A stretch of 44,156 nt of DNA from Micromonospora solifontis. GTDB taxonomy: Bacteria; Actinomycetota; Actinomycetes; Mycobacteriales; Micromonosporaceae. Within the stretch, counting starts at the first letter, position 1; every line of letters begins with the position of its first letter. Location of the stretch: NCBI RefSeq assembly GCF_003725545.1, contig NZ_RJLN01000045.1:1-44156 (forward strand). The letters are read 5' to 3'. The notes under the pieces are model-generated. The model saw only the letters and a program-made list of their open reading frames with translations, was not told the DNA's origin and ran no database searches. Positions 34,254 to 44,154 of the stretch are shown piece after piece. The translations under genes were made by a program, and so were the position numbers.

Positions 34254-34266
34254 AGGAAAGTTTCCT
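34254..34266 (+). promoter_or_regulatory. Palindromic operator upstream of the chitinase gene
   Basis: AGGAAA-G-TTTCCT is a perfect 13-bp palindrome placed just after the predicted transcription start. I recall similar AGGAAA/TTTCCT sites before secreted glycoside hydrolase genes in actinomycetes. The GAGGAG ribosome site follows at 34274. Confidence 0.6.
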
Positions 34267-34286
34267 AACTATTGAGGAGACGCCGT

Positions 34287-35930
<1,644 letters not shown>

Positions 35931-35956
35931 GCCGAGGGCCGACGCACCACCCACCC

Positions 35957-35989
35957 GGCGGGGAGGGGCCGCACCGGCCCCTCCCCGCC
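35957..35989 (+). terminator. Hairpin terminator after the chitinase
   Basis: A perfect 14-bp stem (35957-35970 with 35976-35989, loop GCACC) begins 27 nt after the stop. Confidence 0.75.
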
Positions 35990-36002
35990 CGCGCGTCTCA
36001 AC

Positions 36003-36072
36003 CCCCGGACGCCGCGCGCCCGCTGTCGCGCGGCCGGCAGCGTGCCGCTCCGGCCGGTCCCGGCGTCCGGGG
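36003..36072 (+). repeat. Long-range inverted repeat upstream of the lipoprotein gene
   Basis: A perfect 12-bp pair (36003-36014 with 36061-36072) encloses 46 nt that contain smaller self-complementary parts (GCGCG/CGCGC and GGCCGG/CCGGCC). The whole could fold as a branched element in DNA or RNA. It lies between the chitinase terminator and the lipoprotein start. Confidence 0.45.
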
Positions 36073-36169
36073 TGAGGATGGGCGGGGAGGCCGCCGACCG
36101 GCGTGCGGGTCGATGTGACACACTCGCGGCTCGGCACGTCTGATGCCCCGCGCTCGATCGGAGGGACCG

Positions 36170-36667
36170 ATGGGTCAGCCGCACCGGAGGGTGGTCACCG
36201 GCGTCGCCCTGCTCGCGCTCCTGCCCGCCGCCCTGGCCGGCTGCGGCCTCACCGGCGGAGACGACTCCGACGGCGGCACCGGCTCCGGCCCGCCGCAGAA
36301 GGCCCCCGCCGCGGAGGCCGCCGCCAAGAGCCGGGAGCGGGTGCAGGCGTACCTGGACGCGATGGTCGCCAAGGACGTCGACGCCGGCCGCAGCCAGCTC
36401 TGCGCGCCCGCGCAGGCCGCCTTCGACGCCGGCGCCACCGGCCCGAACGGCGACTTCGCCGACCACTTCACCGTGCCGCACTCCACCATCACCGACGTCC
36501 GCTCCGGCCCGCACGGTCAGGAGGTCAGTACGGCGGTGACGGTCGCCGTCGGCACCCGCAAGGCCACCCGGCCGCTGCTGTTCACCGTCACCCGCAGCGG
36601 AGCCGACTGGTGCATCGCCGGCGAGGCGCCGGGCGGCAACGCCCCGGAGCCGGCCACCACCCCGTGA
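36170..36667 (+). CDS. Putative lipoprotein
   Basis: Predicted surface lipoprotein of 165 aa. Signal peptide residues 1-24 lead to the lipobox LAGC with lipidated C25, then an acidic Gly/Asp tract. The mature domain (about 55-150) begins with RERVQAYLDAMVAKDVDAG, a helix common to NTF2-like lipoproteins, and continues with beta strands. No named family is certain. The ATG at 36170 has GGAGGGA upstream. It precedes aroG but the gap holds a separate promoter. Confidence 0.75.
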   Translation: MGQPHRRVVTGVALLALLPAALAGCGLTGGDDSDGGTGSGPPQKAPAAEAAAKSRERVQAYLDAMVAKDVDAGRSQLCAPAQAAFDAGATGPNGDFADHFTVPHSTITDVRSGPHGQEVSTAVTVAVGTRKATRPLLFTVTRSGADWCIAGEAPGGNAPEPATTP

Positions 36668-36768
36668 CCCGGCGCCCGAGCTGCCCCGCGCCGGGCCGGC
36701 GGTGTGGTGGGCGTCTCCCAGTGGCCGGAACCGTCCCCCTCGCCGGTGGGTCGCCCGGGCGGTCGCCG

Positions 36769-36774
36769 TACGCT
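36769..36774 (+). promoter_or_regulatory. -10 box of a leaderless aroG transcript
   Basis: TACGCT lies exactly 7 nt before the ATG at 36782. No Shine-Dalgarno is present in TTCTGTC. Confidence 0.55.
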
Positions 36775-36781
36775 TTCTGTC

Positions 36782-38188
36782 ATGCGCCATGAGTGGCATC
36801 AACTGAGTCACCCCGCGGTGGGCAGCCCGAGCCTGCAGACCAGCCGTCCGACCGTCGACTCCGCCGAGGACGCGGCCCTCGGCCTGGACCGCTGGCGGGA
36901 CCTGCCCCGCGCGCAGACCCCGCCCTGGCCGGACCCGGTCCAGGTCGCCGAGGTCTGCAAGGTGCTCGACACGGTGCCCTCGGTGGTCGCCCCGTACGAG
37001 GTCGACCAGCTCCGGCAGCGCCTCGCGCTGGTCTGCGAGGGCAAGGCGTTCCTGCTCCAGGGCGGCGACTGTGCGGAGACCTTCGCCGACAACACCGAGA
37101 GCCACCTGCTGGCCAACGGCCGCACCCTGCTCCAGATGGCGATCGTGCTGACCTACGGCGCGTCCCTGCCGGTGGTGAAGGTGGCCCGGGTCGCCGGCCA
37201 GTACACCAAGCCCCGGTCGCTGCCGACCGACGCGCGCGGCCTGCCGGCGTACCGCGGCGACATGATCAACTCGCTGGAGGCCACGCCGGAGGCGCGGGTC
37301 GCCGACCCGCAGCGCATGATCCGGGCGTACGCCAACTCGGCCGCCGCGATGAACATGCTCCGGGCGTACCTGGCCGGCGGGCTGGCCGACCTGCACGCGG
37401 TGCACGACTGGAACAAGGACTTCGTCCGGCAGTCGCCGGCCGGCGAACGCTACGAGGCGATCGCCCGGGAGATCGACCGGGCCATCGCCTTCATCCGGGC
37501 CTGCGGGATGACCGACGACGAGGCGCTGCGGACGGTCACCCTCTACTGCTCCCACGAGGCCCTCGCCCTGGAGTACGACCGGGCGCTCACCCGGATCTCC
37601 GGCAACCGGGCGTACGGGCTCTCCGGGCACTTCCTCTGGATCGGCGAGCGCACCCGGCAGATCGACGGCGCGCACATCGACTTCATTTCCCGGATCGCCA
37701 ACCCGATCGGCGTCAAGCTCGGCCCGACCACCACGCCGGACGAGGCCATCGAGCTCTGCGAGAAGCTCAACCCGGACAACGTCCCCGGCCGGCTCACCCT
37801 GATCAGCCGGATGGGCAACCACCGGGTCCGGGACGCCCTGCCGCCGATCGTCGCCAAGGTCACCGCGGCCGGCGCCAAGGTGGTCTGGCAGTGCGACCCG
37901 ATGCACGGCAACACCCACGAGTCCTCGAACGGCTACAAGACCCGACACTTCGACCGGATCGTCGACGAGGTGCTGGGCTACTTCGAGGTGCACCGCGGGC
38001 TGGACACCCACCCGGGCGGCCTGCACGTCGAACTGACCGGCGAGGACGTCACCGAGTGCCTCGGCGGCGCCCAGGGCATCGAGGATCTCGACCTGCCCGA
38101 CCGGTACGAGACCGCCTGCGACCCGCGACTGAACACCCAGCAGTCGCTGGAGCTGGCTTTCCTGGTCGCGGAGATGCTCCGTGGCTGA
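36782..38188 (+). CDS. aroG: Class II DAHP synthase (shikimate pathway)
   Basis: 3-deoxy-D-arabino-heptulosonate-7-phosphate synthase, condensing PEP and erythrose-4-phosphate, 468 aa. The class II hallmarks are FLLQGGDCAETF, VVKVARVAGQYTKPRS, YRGDMIN, WIGERTRQIDGAHI, SRMGNHRVRD and WQCDPMHGNTHES. The C-terminus RYETACDPRLNTQQSLE is nearly identical to mycobacterial AroG (Rv2178c) from memory. The ATG at 36782 removes a poorly conserved extension and coincides with a leaderless promoter. It is followed by threonine aldolase at 14 nt. Confidence 0.96.
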   Translation: MRHEWHQLSHPAVGSPSLQTSRPTVDSAEDAALGLDRWRDLPRAQTPPWPDPVQVAEVCKVLDTVPSVVAPYEVDQLRQRLALVCEGKAFLLQGGDCAETFADNTESHLLANGRTLLQMAIVLTYGASLPVVKVARVAGQYTKPRSLPTDARGLPAYRGDMINSLEATPEARVADPQRMIRAYANSAAAMNMLRAYLAGGLADLHAVHDWNKDFVRQSPAGERYEAIAREIDRAIAFIRACGMTDDEALRTVTLYCSHEALALEYDRALTRISGNRAYGLSGHFLWIGERTRQIDGAHIDFISRIANPIGVKLGPTTTPDEAIELCEKLNPDNVPGRLTLISRMGNHRVRDALPPIVAKVTAAGAKVVWQCDPMHGNTHESSNGYKTRHFDRIVDEVLGYFEVHRGLDTHPGGLHVELTGEDVTECLGGAQGIEDLDLPDRYETACDPRLNTQQSLELAFLVAEMLRG

Positions 38189-38202
38189 CCGGAGGAGTGA
38201 GC

Positions 38203-39231
38203 GTGGCTGACCTGATCGATCTTCGTTCGGACACCGTGACCCGGCCCACCGCCGGGATGCGGGAGGCGATGGCCACCGCCGAGGTCGGCGACGACGTGTA
38301 CGGCGAGGACCCCACCGTCGCCGAACTGGAGGCCGAGGTCGCCGCGCTCTTCGGGCACGAGGCGGCGCTCTTCGCCCCGACCGGCTCGATGGCCAACCAG
38401 ATCGCTCTCCAGCTGCTGGTGCCGCCCGGGGACGAACTGCTCTGCGACGCCGACGCGCACGTCGTCACGTACGAGATCGGCGCGGCGGCCGCGTACGGCG
38501 GGATCTCGTCGCGGACCTGGCCGGCGGTCGGCGCGGAGATCGACCCGGACTTGGTGGCCGGAATGGTGCGCCCGGACGGTTACTTCGCCGTGCCGACCCG
38601 GGCGATCGCCGTCGAGCAGACCCACAACCGGGGCGGTGGCGGGGTGATCCCCCTGGCGACGCTGCGCGAGCTGCGCCGGATCGCCGACGACCACGAGCTG
38701 GCCCTGCACTGCGACGGCGCCCGGATCTGGCACGCGCACGTCGCCGACGGCGTCCCGCTGCACGAGTACGGCGCCCTCTTCGACACCCTGTCGGTCTGCC
38801 TCTCCAAGGGCCTCGGCGCGCCGGTCGGCTCGCTGGTGGTGGGCAGCGCGGAGAAGATCGCCCGGGCCCGGTTCGTCCGTAAGCGGATGGGCGGCGGCAT
38901 GCGGCAGGTCGGCGTCCTCGCCGCCGCCGGCCGGTACGCGCTGGCGTACCACGTCGAGCGGCTCGCGGACGACCACGCCAAGGCGGCCCGGCTGGCCGAG
39001 GCGGTCGCCCCGTTCGGGGTGCTGGCCAGCCCGGTGCGGACCAACATCGTGCCGCTCGACCTGACCAAGCACCCGCTCGACGCGAAGGCCCTCGCGGCCG
39101 CCGCCCGGGCGCAGGGCCTGCTGATCTCGGTCCTCGGCCCCCGTACCGCCCGCCTGGTCACCCACCTGGACGTGCCGGACGACGCCATCACCCGCGCCGC
39201 CGACACCCTCACCACCCTCCTCCGCGCCTAA
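38203..39231 (+). CDS. Low-specificity L-threonine aldolase
   Basis: PLP-dependent enzyme of 342 aa that cleaves L-threonine to glycine and acetaldehyde. The opening DLIDLRSDTVTRPTAGMREA is diagnostic. The cofactor lysine is K202 in CLSKGLGAPVGS, and HCDGARIWHAH binds PLP. The GTG at 38203 has GGAGGA 6 nt upstream. It follows aroG by 14 nt, so both are probably one operon. The stop is followed directly by CCCCCACCCC and the palindrome at 39253. Confidence 0.92.
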   Translation: MADLIDLRSDTVTRPTAGMREAMATAEVGDDVYGEDPTVAELEAEVAALFGHEAALFAPTGSMANQIALQLLVPPGDELLCDADAHVVTYEIGAAAAYGGISSRTWPAVGAEIDPDLVAGMVRPDGYFAVPTRAIAVEQTHNRGGGGVIPLATLRELRRIADDHELALHCDGARIWHAHVADGVPLHEYGALFDTLSVCLSKGLGAPVGSLVVGSAEKIARARFVRKRMGGGMRQVGVLAAAGRYALAYHVERLADDHAKAARLAEAVAPFGVLASPVRTNIVPLDLTKHPLDAKALAAAARAQGLLISVLGPRTARLVTHLDVPDDAITRAADTLTTLLRA

Positions 39232-39252
39232 CCCCCACCCCGCGATCTTCGT

Positions 39253-39311
39253 GTTGATCAAGGGGTTTGCGTCAGGATCCGCGCTTCCGCCGACGCAAAC
39301 CCTTGATCAAC
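39253..39311. terminator. Long palindrome between convergent threonine aldolase and endonuclease IV genes
   Basis: Twenty paired bases with one bulged G (39253-39273 with 39292-39311). Arms are AT-richer than the background and contain TGATCA. The loop is 18 nt. Both neighbouring genes end toward it and both stops are followed by C-rich sequence on their own strand. Confidence 0.7.
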
Positions 39312-39351
39312 GCCGGCCAAGCGCGGCGCGGCGGGGGCCGATGGGGGTGGG

Positions 39352-40212
39352 TCAGGGGTGGAGGCGTTTGAGGGCGGCGATGTCGGCGGCGTGGCCGATG
39401 TGCTTCTCGGTCGGGGTCTCCACCAGGACCGGTACGCCGGCGGTGGCGGGGTGGCGCATCAGCTCGGCGAACGCCGGCTCGCCGATGGTGCCCTTGCCGA
39501 TGTTCTCGTGCCGGTCCCGGGTCGAGCCGCACAGGTCCTTCGAGTCGTTCGCGTGCACCAGCTTCAACCGGTCCGCCCCGACCGTGGCGACCAGGGTGTC
39601 CAGCGTCGTGGTCATCCCGCCCTCGGCGGCCAGGTCGTGCCCCGCGGCCCAGGCGTGGCAGGTGTCGAAGCAGACGCCCATCATGGGGTGCCGGTCCACC
39701 GCGTCCAGGTAGGGGCCCAGGTGCTCCACCCGGCTGGCCAGTGAGCGGCCGCCCCCGGCGCTCGGCTCCACCAGCAGCATCGGCCCGCCGGCCGCCGCCA
39801 GCTCGTCCAGCAGCGGCAGCAGGGTCTCGCGTACCTGTCGCATCGCCGCCTCGGCGTGGCCGGCGTCCACCGCGCTGCCCGCGTGGAAGACCACCCCCTC
39901 GGCGCCGATCGCCCGGCCCCGGCGCAGCGCGTGCGCCAGGGTCTGCGCCGACCGCTCCACCGTGGCCGGGGTGGGCGAGCCCAGGTTGACCAGCAGCGAG
40001 GCGTGGATGAAGACCGGCACCGCCCGTTCCCCGCAGCCGTCCCGGAACAGGGCGTCCTGCGCCGCGTCGCCCGCCGGCAGGGCCCAGCCCCGGGAGTTGG
40101 AGACGTAGACCTGCACGACCTCGGAGCCGGCCGCGTCGACGTACGGTAGTGCCGCCTTCGCCAGGCCACCGGAGGTCGGGGTGTGCGAGCCCACCCGCCG
40201 CCGCGCGCTCAC
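39352..40212 (-). CDS. nfo: Deoxyribonuclease IV (AP endonuclease)
   Basis: Zinc-dependent TIM-barrel AP endonuclease of base excision repair, 286 aa. Endonuclease IV metal motifs are present: FIHASLL, VVFHAGS, LVEPSAGGG, CFDTCHAWAAGHDL, LVHANDSKD, DRHENIGKGTIG and LVETPTEK. The GTG start overlaps the kinase stop by 4 nt (GTGA), so it is read from the kinase mRNA, an unusual pairing of repair and signalling genes. Position with aroG and pknL is as expected for the core block. Confidence 0.93.
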   Translation of the reverse strand: MSARRRVGSHTPTSGGLAKAALPYVDAAGSEVVQVYVSNSRGWALPAGDAAQDALFRDGCGERAVPVFIHASLLVNLGSPTPATVERSAQTLAHALRRGRAIGAEGVVFHAGSAVDAGHAEAAMRQVRETLLPLLDELAAAGGPMLLVEPSAGGGRSLASRVEHLGPYLDAVDRHPMMGVCFDTCHAWAAGHDLAAEGGMTTTLDTLVATVGADRLKLVHANDSKDLCGSTRDRHENIGKGTIGEPAFAELMRHPATAGVPVLVETPTEKHIGHAADIAALKRLHP

Positions 40213-42194
40213 AGGCAGGTCACCGTGACCGTGGTGCCCGGGGGCACCGGCGTGTTCTCGCCCGGGTTCTGGAAGCGGGCCGTCCCGTTGGGGTTGAGCT
40301 GGATGTTGACCGGGAAGCCCTGGCTCTCCAGCACCTGCTTCGCCTGCTGGCAGGGCAGGTCGACGACCCGCGGGACGGTCACCTGCGCCGGACCCTTGCT
40401 GACCTCCAGCTTGACCTGGGTGCCCTTCTCCACGCCGGTGCCGTCGGCAGGGCTCTGGCCGAGGACCTCGTCCCTGGGCTTGTCGGAGTCCTTGTACGTC
40501 TCGACCGGGGTCAACCCGAGCTGGGCGAGGATGTTCCGGGCCTCGTTGAGGTTCTTGCCGACCAGGTTCGGCACGCTGATCGGGGCCCGGCCCTTGCTCA
40601 GCACCAGGGTCACCTTCGCGCCCGGCTTGACCACCGTGCCCACCTTCGGGTCGGTGTCCAGCACCACCCCGGCGGGCAGCTCGTCACTGTACCGGGCGGT
40701 GCCCTTGACCGGGACCAGCTTGGCGTCGGTCAGCTGGGTCTTGGCCAGCTCGAAGTCCTGGCCAACCACGTCCGGCACCGGCAGCTGCTCCGGGCCGAGG
40801 GAGAGGGTCAGGGTGATCGTGCCGCCCTTGAGGATCCGCGCCGCGGAGGCCGGATTCTGCCCCAGCACGCTGTCCTTCGGCACCTTGTCGTCGTAGCGGG
40901 GTTCGGCGTATTTCAGGGTGAAGCCGCCCCGGGCGGCCTGCGCCTGCGCCTCGGTCTTGGTGAGGCTGACCAGCTGCGGGGCCACCGTGTAGCGGCCGAT
41001 CCCGAACCACCAGCCGCCGACCGCGGCCACCAGGCCGAGCACCACGGCCGCCGCGGCGACCGCCAGCCGGCCGCGGGGGGAGCCCATCACCCGGGTACGC
41101 AGGCCGGCCAGCTGGGCACCCAGGCCCTCGCTCCCGGTGGCGGCCCGGCGGCGGTGCGAGCGCTGCCCGCCCCCCTCGGGCAGCCGGGCCCAGGCGGGGC
41201 GGTCGGCCGGTCGGACCGCCGCGACCACCATGGTCGGCTGGGCTACCGGGGTGGTCTCGTCCGCCACCCGGCGCAGCACCGCGGTGTGCGAGTTCGGGTT
41301 GCCCAGCTCGTCCCGGACCACCTGCACCTCGGCCAGCAGCGCGCCGGCGTCGGCGGGGCGGGTGCCCGGATCCCGGCGGGTGGCCCGCGCGACCAGCTCG
41401 TCGACGGCCTGCGGCAGCGCCGGGACCAGCGTCGAGGGGGCCGGCACGTCCCGGTCCACGTGCTGCCAGGCGATCTCCACCGGGCGGTCGCCGTCGTACG
41501 GCACCCGGCCGGTGAGCATCTCGAACAGCACGATGCCGGCGGAGTAGACGTCGGTGCGCGGATCGGCACGACCCTCGGTGACCAGCTCCGGGGCGACGTA
41601 CGCCACGGTCGCCATGAGCTGGTTGCCGTTCTCCTCCTCGGCGCTCGCCTCGACCGCCCGCGCCAGCCCGAAGTCGGCCACCTTGACCACGCTGTCCACC
41701 AGGTTCGCGGGGCCGCCGGTCGGCGCCTCGGCGACCAGCACGTTCTCCGGCTTGACGTCGCGGTGCACCAGGCCGGCCCGGTGCGCGGCGGCGATCGCGG
41801 CGAGCATCTGCTCGGCGATGGCCAGCGCCTCGTCCGGGTTGAGCCGGCGCCGTTCGGTCAGCACGTCGCGCAGCGTGCGCCCCCGCACGTACTCCATCAC
41901 CAGGTAGGGGAGGCCGGCGTGGGTGCCCTGGTCGTAGACCGCCACGACGTTGGGGTGGGTCAGCCGGGCGATGGTCTTCGCCTCGTCGGTGAACCGCGCC
42001 ACGAACCCGGCCAGGCGGGCCCGGGCCTCGGGCGCCTGGGTCGGGTGAATGATCTTGACCGCCACGGTGCGCTCCAGGCGCTCGTCGGTGGCGGTGTACA
42101 CGGTCGCCATGCCGCCACGGGCCACGCGACCGCGAATGCGGTAGCGCCCGTCGATCAGCGAGCCCAGCAACGTGTCGGCGACCTGTGTGTCCAT
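40209..42194 (-). CDS. pknL: Serine/threonine protein kinase with four PASTA domains (PknL-like)
   Basis: Transmembrane kinase of 661 aa. The N-terminal kinase domain has GRVARGGMATVYTA, the catalytic lysine in VAVKIIH, HRDVKPENVL and VADFGLARA. The TM helix is near residues 365-390 (LAVAAAAVVLGLVAAVGGWWFGI). The outside region has four PASTA repeats, the last with a Cys pair (VDLPCQQAK and the terminal TCL) that could be a disulfide. PASTA domains bind muropeptides, so it likely senses cell-wall state. From memory, M. tuberculosis PknL lacks PASTA domains while corynebacterial PknL has them. It is divergent from the Rv2175c-like gene, its likely substrate. Confidence 0.93.
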   Translation of the reverse strand: MDTQVADTLLGSLIDGRYRIRGRVARGGMATVYTATDERLERTVAVKIIHPTQAPEARARLAGFVARFTDEAKTIARLTHPNVVAVYDQGTHAGLPYLVMEYVRGRTLRDVLTERRRLNPDEALAIAEQMLAAIAAAHRAGLVHRDVKPENVLVAEAPTGGPANLVDSVVKVADFGLARAVEASAEEENGNQLMATVAYVAPELVTEGRADPRTDVYSAGIVLFEMLTGRVPYDGDRPVEIAWQHVDRDVPAPSTLVPALPQAVDELVARATRRDPGTRPADAGALLAEVQVVRDELGNPNSHTAVLRRVADETTPVAQPTMVVAAVRPADRPAWARLPEGGGQRSHRRRAATGSEGLGAQLAGLRTRVMGSPRGRLAVAAAAVVLGLVAAVGGWWFGIGRYTVAPQLVSLTKTEAQAQAARGGFTLKYAEPRYDDKVPKDSVLGQNPASAARILKGGTITLTLSLGPEQLPVPDVVGQDFELAKTQLTDAKLVPVKGTARYSDELPAGVVLDTDPKVGTVVKPGAKVTLVLSKGRAPISVPNLVGKNLNEARNILAQLGLTPVETYKDSDKPRDEVLGQSPADGTGVEKGTQVKLEVSKGPAQVTVPRVVDLPCQQAKQVLESQGFPVNIQLNPNGTARFQNPGENTPVPPGTTVTVTCL

Positions 42195-42202
42195 CGGCAG
42201 GG

Positions 42203-42208
42203 AGTCTA
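42203..42208 (-). promoter_or_regulatory. -10 box of pknL
   Basis: TAGACT on the minus strand, 8 nt before the ATG at 42194, with no Shine-Dalgarno. A leaderless or near-leaderless transcript is likely. Confidence 0.4.
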
Positions 42209-42349
42209 TGTGTCCGTGGGGTGAAGGTTGAACAGGATGCTACAGCCGGGATGCGACCGGACGGTCCCGGCGCGCACGCCCGGCCCTGCGACCAGGGCGG
42301 TCGTCCGCCTCCGACGGGGTGCCGGTGCGGGGTCCGGCGAGGCGCGTGG

Positions 42350-42355
42350 CAGGGT
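42350..42355 (+). promoter_or_regulatory. -10-like box of the Rv2175c-like gene
   Basis: CAGGGT lies 6 nt before the GTG at 42362. It is a weaker match than the others in the window. Confidence 0.3.
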
Positions 42356-42361
42356 GGTCGG

Positions 42362-42748
42362 GTGAGCGATTTCGTACCCGCCGACCCGGCTGCCGCCAAC
42401 CTGCCCGGGCCCACCGATCCGGCCGGCTGGCTGACCCTGCCCGACGTGGCCGAGCGCCTCGACCTGTCGATCAGCAAGGTGCACCAGATGATCCGGGACC
42501 GCGAGCTGATCGCGGTGCGCCGCGACGGCGTCCGCCGGGTGCCGGCCGACCTGGTGGCCAACCGCACCGTGCTCAAGCACCTGCCCGGCGTGCTGAACCT
42601 GCTCGCCGACGCCGGGTACGACGACGAGGAGGCGCTGCGCTGGCTCTACGAGGAGGACCCGACCCTCGCCGCCGGCACGCCCGCCGCCACCCTCGCCGGC
42701 GACCAGGCCCGCGAGGTCAAGCGCCGCGCCCAGGCCCTCGGCTTCTGA
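42362..42748 (+). CDS. Rv2175c-like DNA-binding protein, probable PknL substrate
   Basis: Winged-helix DNA-binding protein of 128 aa. The core WLTLPDVAERLDLSISKVHQ reads as an HTH, followed by RDRELIAVRRDGVRRVP, and the tail DQAREVKRRAQALGF nearly matches Rv2175c from memory. In mycobacteria the kinase PknL phosphorylates Rv2175c on an N-terminal threonine, and here threonines precede the HTH (GPTDP). The divergent arrangement with pknL is kept. The GTG has no ribosome site. The regulatory targets are unknown. Confidence 0.87.
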   Translation: MSDFVPADPAAANLPGPTDPAGWLTLPDVAERLDLSISKVHQMIRDRELIAVRRDGVRRVPADLVANRTVLKHLPGVLNLLADAGYDDEEALRWLYEEDPTLAAGTPAATLAGDQAREVKRRAQALGF

Positions 42749-42763
42749 CCCGCCCGGCCCCTC

Positions 42764-42824
42764 GTCGATCATGAGGTTGGCGGCACCTACGGAGATCTAC
42801 TTCGCCGTCAACTTCATGATCGAC
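42764..42824. terminator. Palindrome between convergent Rv2175c-like and idsA genes
   Basis: 20-bp arms (42764-42783 with 42805-42824) with two G-T pairs and a 21-nt loop. Arms contain GATCATGA. On the idsA side the stop is followed by a CCCCCA-rich tract (42831-42865 on the other strand). Confidence 0.68.
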
Positions 42825-42830
42825 CGCCGC

Positions 42831-42865
42831 GGGGCGGGGGCGGGGGATGGGGGTGGGGGTGGGGG
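42831..42865. repeat. G5 tract array at the idsA 3' end
   Basis: Six G-runs of four or five bases separated by single C, T or AT. On the plus strand this fits a G-quadruplex motif. On the idsA strand it is C5A-rich sequence that begins directly after the stop, as at plsC. Confidence 0.75.
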
Positions 42866-43948
42866 TCAGTCGGTGCGGCGGGTGGCGGCGATGGCCAGGT
42901 CGACCAGGGACTGCCGGGCCTCGGTGTCCAGGTCGACCGTGGCCAGGGCGGCGAGGGCGCTCTCGGTCAGCGCGGTGATGCGCCGCTCGGTACGCTCCAG
43001 CGCCCCGCACGCGGTGATCAGCTCGCGCAGCCGGGTCACCCCGTCGGCGTCCAGCCCGGGATCGCCGAGCCCGCCGAGCAGCTGGTCCCGGCCGGTCTCG
43101 TCGACCGCCTCCAGGGCCACCGCCACCAGGTAGGTCCGCTTGCCCTCGCGCAGGTCGTCGCCGGCCGGCTTGCCGGTGCGCTCCGGATCCCCGAAGACGC
43201 CCAGCACATCGTCGCGGAGCTGGAACGCCTCGCCCAGCGGCAGCCCGTACGCCGAGTACGCGGCGTGCACCTCGGCCGGCGCGTCGGCCAGCGCGGCGCC
43301 CAGCAGCAGCGGCCGCTCGACCGTGTACTTCGCCGACTTGTAGCGGGCCACCTTGCCGGCCCGTTCCCGCGAGGTGTCCCCGGTGGCCTGGGTCAGCACG
43401 TCCAGGTACTGCCCGACGGTCACCTCGGTGCGCATCTCGTCGAAGACCGGCCGGGCCCGGGCCACCGTACGCGGGTCGAGGCCGGCCGAGTGCAGCAGCT
43501 CGTCCGACCAGACCAGGCAGAGGTCGCCGAGGAGGATCGCCGCCGCGTCCCCGAACCCGTCCGGATCGCCACCCCAGCCCGCCGCCCGGTGCCGGGCCGC
43601 GAACCGCCGGTGCACCGCCGGCTCGCCGCGCCGGGTGTCCGAGCGGTCCATCAGGTCGTCGTGGATCAGCGCGCTGGCCTGCACGAACTCCAACGCCGCC
43701 AGGGCGCTCACCACCTGGTCGGAGTCGACCCCGCCGGCGCCCCGGTAGCCCCAGTACGCGAAGGCCGGGCGCAGCCGCTTCCCGCCGCCGAGCACGAACG
43801 CCTCGATCGCCTCGGCGACCGGCACCAGGCCGTCGTCGACGGCCGTCAGCCAGCCCCGCTGGCCGGCGAGGAACTCGGTGAGCGACTTGTCGATCCGCTG
43901 GCGCAGGCCGGCGCGGTCGACGGGGGAGACGGGAGCAGCGTGGGTCAC
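42866..43948 (-). CDS. Polyprenyl (geranylgeranyl-type) diphosphate synthase
   Basis: Trans-prenyl transferase of 360 aa elongating isoprenyl diphosphates with IPP. The first aspartate-rich motif is LIHDDLMDRSDTRRGEP (DDxxD) and the second is LRDDVLGVFGD. GGGKRLRP and VGQYLDV are also conserved. The sequence around the first motif is compatible with a C15-C20 product, but chain length is not certain. It corresponds in position to mycobacterial idsA2 (Rv2173). The GTG has TAGCGT 6 nt before it and no ribosome site. A possible upstream gene also overlaps it by 4 nt. Confidence 0.92.
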   Translation of the reverse strand: MTHAAPVSPVDRAGLRQRIDKSLTEFLAGQRGWLTAVDDGLVPVAEAIEAFVLGGGKRLRPAFAYWGYRGAGGVDSDQVVSALAALEFVQASALIHDDLMDRSDTRRGEPAVHRRFAARHRAAGWGGDPDGFGDAAAILLGDLCLVWSDELLHSAGLDPRTVARARPVFDEMRTEVTVGQYLDVLTQATGDTSRERAGKVARYKSAKYTVERPLLLGAALADAPAEVHAAYSAYGLPLGEAFQLRDDVLGVFGDPERTGKPAGDDLREGKRTYLVAVALEAVDETGRDQLLGGLGDPGLDADGVTRLRELITACGALERTERRITALTESALAALATVDLDTEARQSLVDLAIAATRRTD

Positions 43949-44154
43949 GCCAGAACGCTAGCCGGTCCCCGCCGGTCCCGTCGTGTCGCCGGGTCGGCGT
44001 GGCGCGCCGGGGGCGGCCCGGGGGCGTCGTGACCGGGGTCCGCGCAGCCCGTGCCCCGGCCGCGGCGGCAGCCAGGGACGAGCCGGCGGCGGACCTCGGT
44101 GAGCTGGCCGACCGCCCGGGGCGAACCGGACCGGACCGCGTCGAGCAGCGCCGC
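43945..44154 (-). CDS. Partial 3' end of a possible gene at the right edge
   Basis: An open frame enters from the right edge and runs 69 codons to a TGA overlapping the idsA GTG (GTGA). Residues near the edge (ALLDAVRSGSPRAVGQLTEVRRRLV) look like a real helix and third positions are strongly GC. The last ~45 residues are low complexity. No family is recognised. If real, idsA is translationally coupled to it, which competes with the leaderless reading. Confidence 0.4.
   Translation of the reverse strand, partial: AALLDAVRSGSPRAVGQLTEVRRRLVPGCRRGRGTGCADPGHDAPGPPPARHADPATRRDRRGPASVLA
43955..43960 (-). promoter_or_regulatory. -10 box of a leaderless idsA transcript
   Basis: TAGCGT on the minus strand, 6 nt before the GTG at 43948, with no Shine-Dalgarno. 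Confidence 0.45.
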
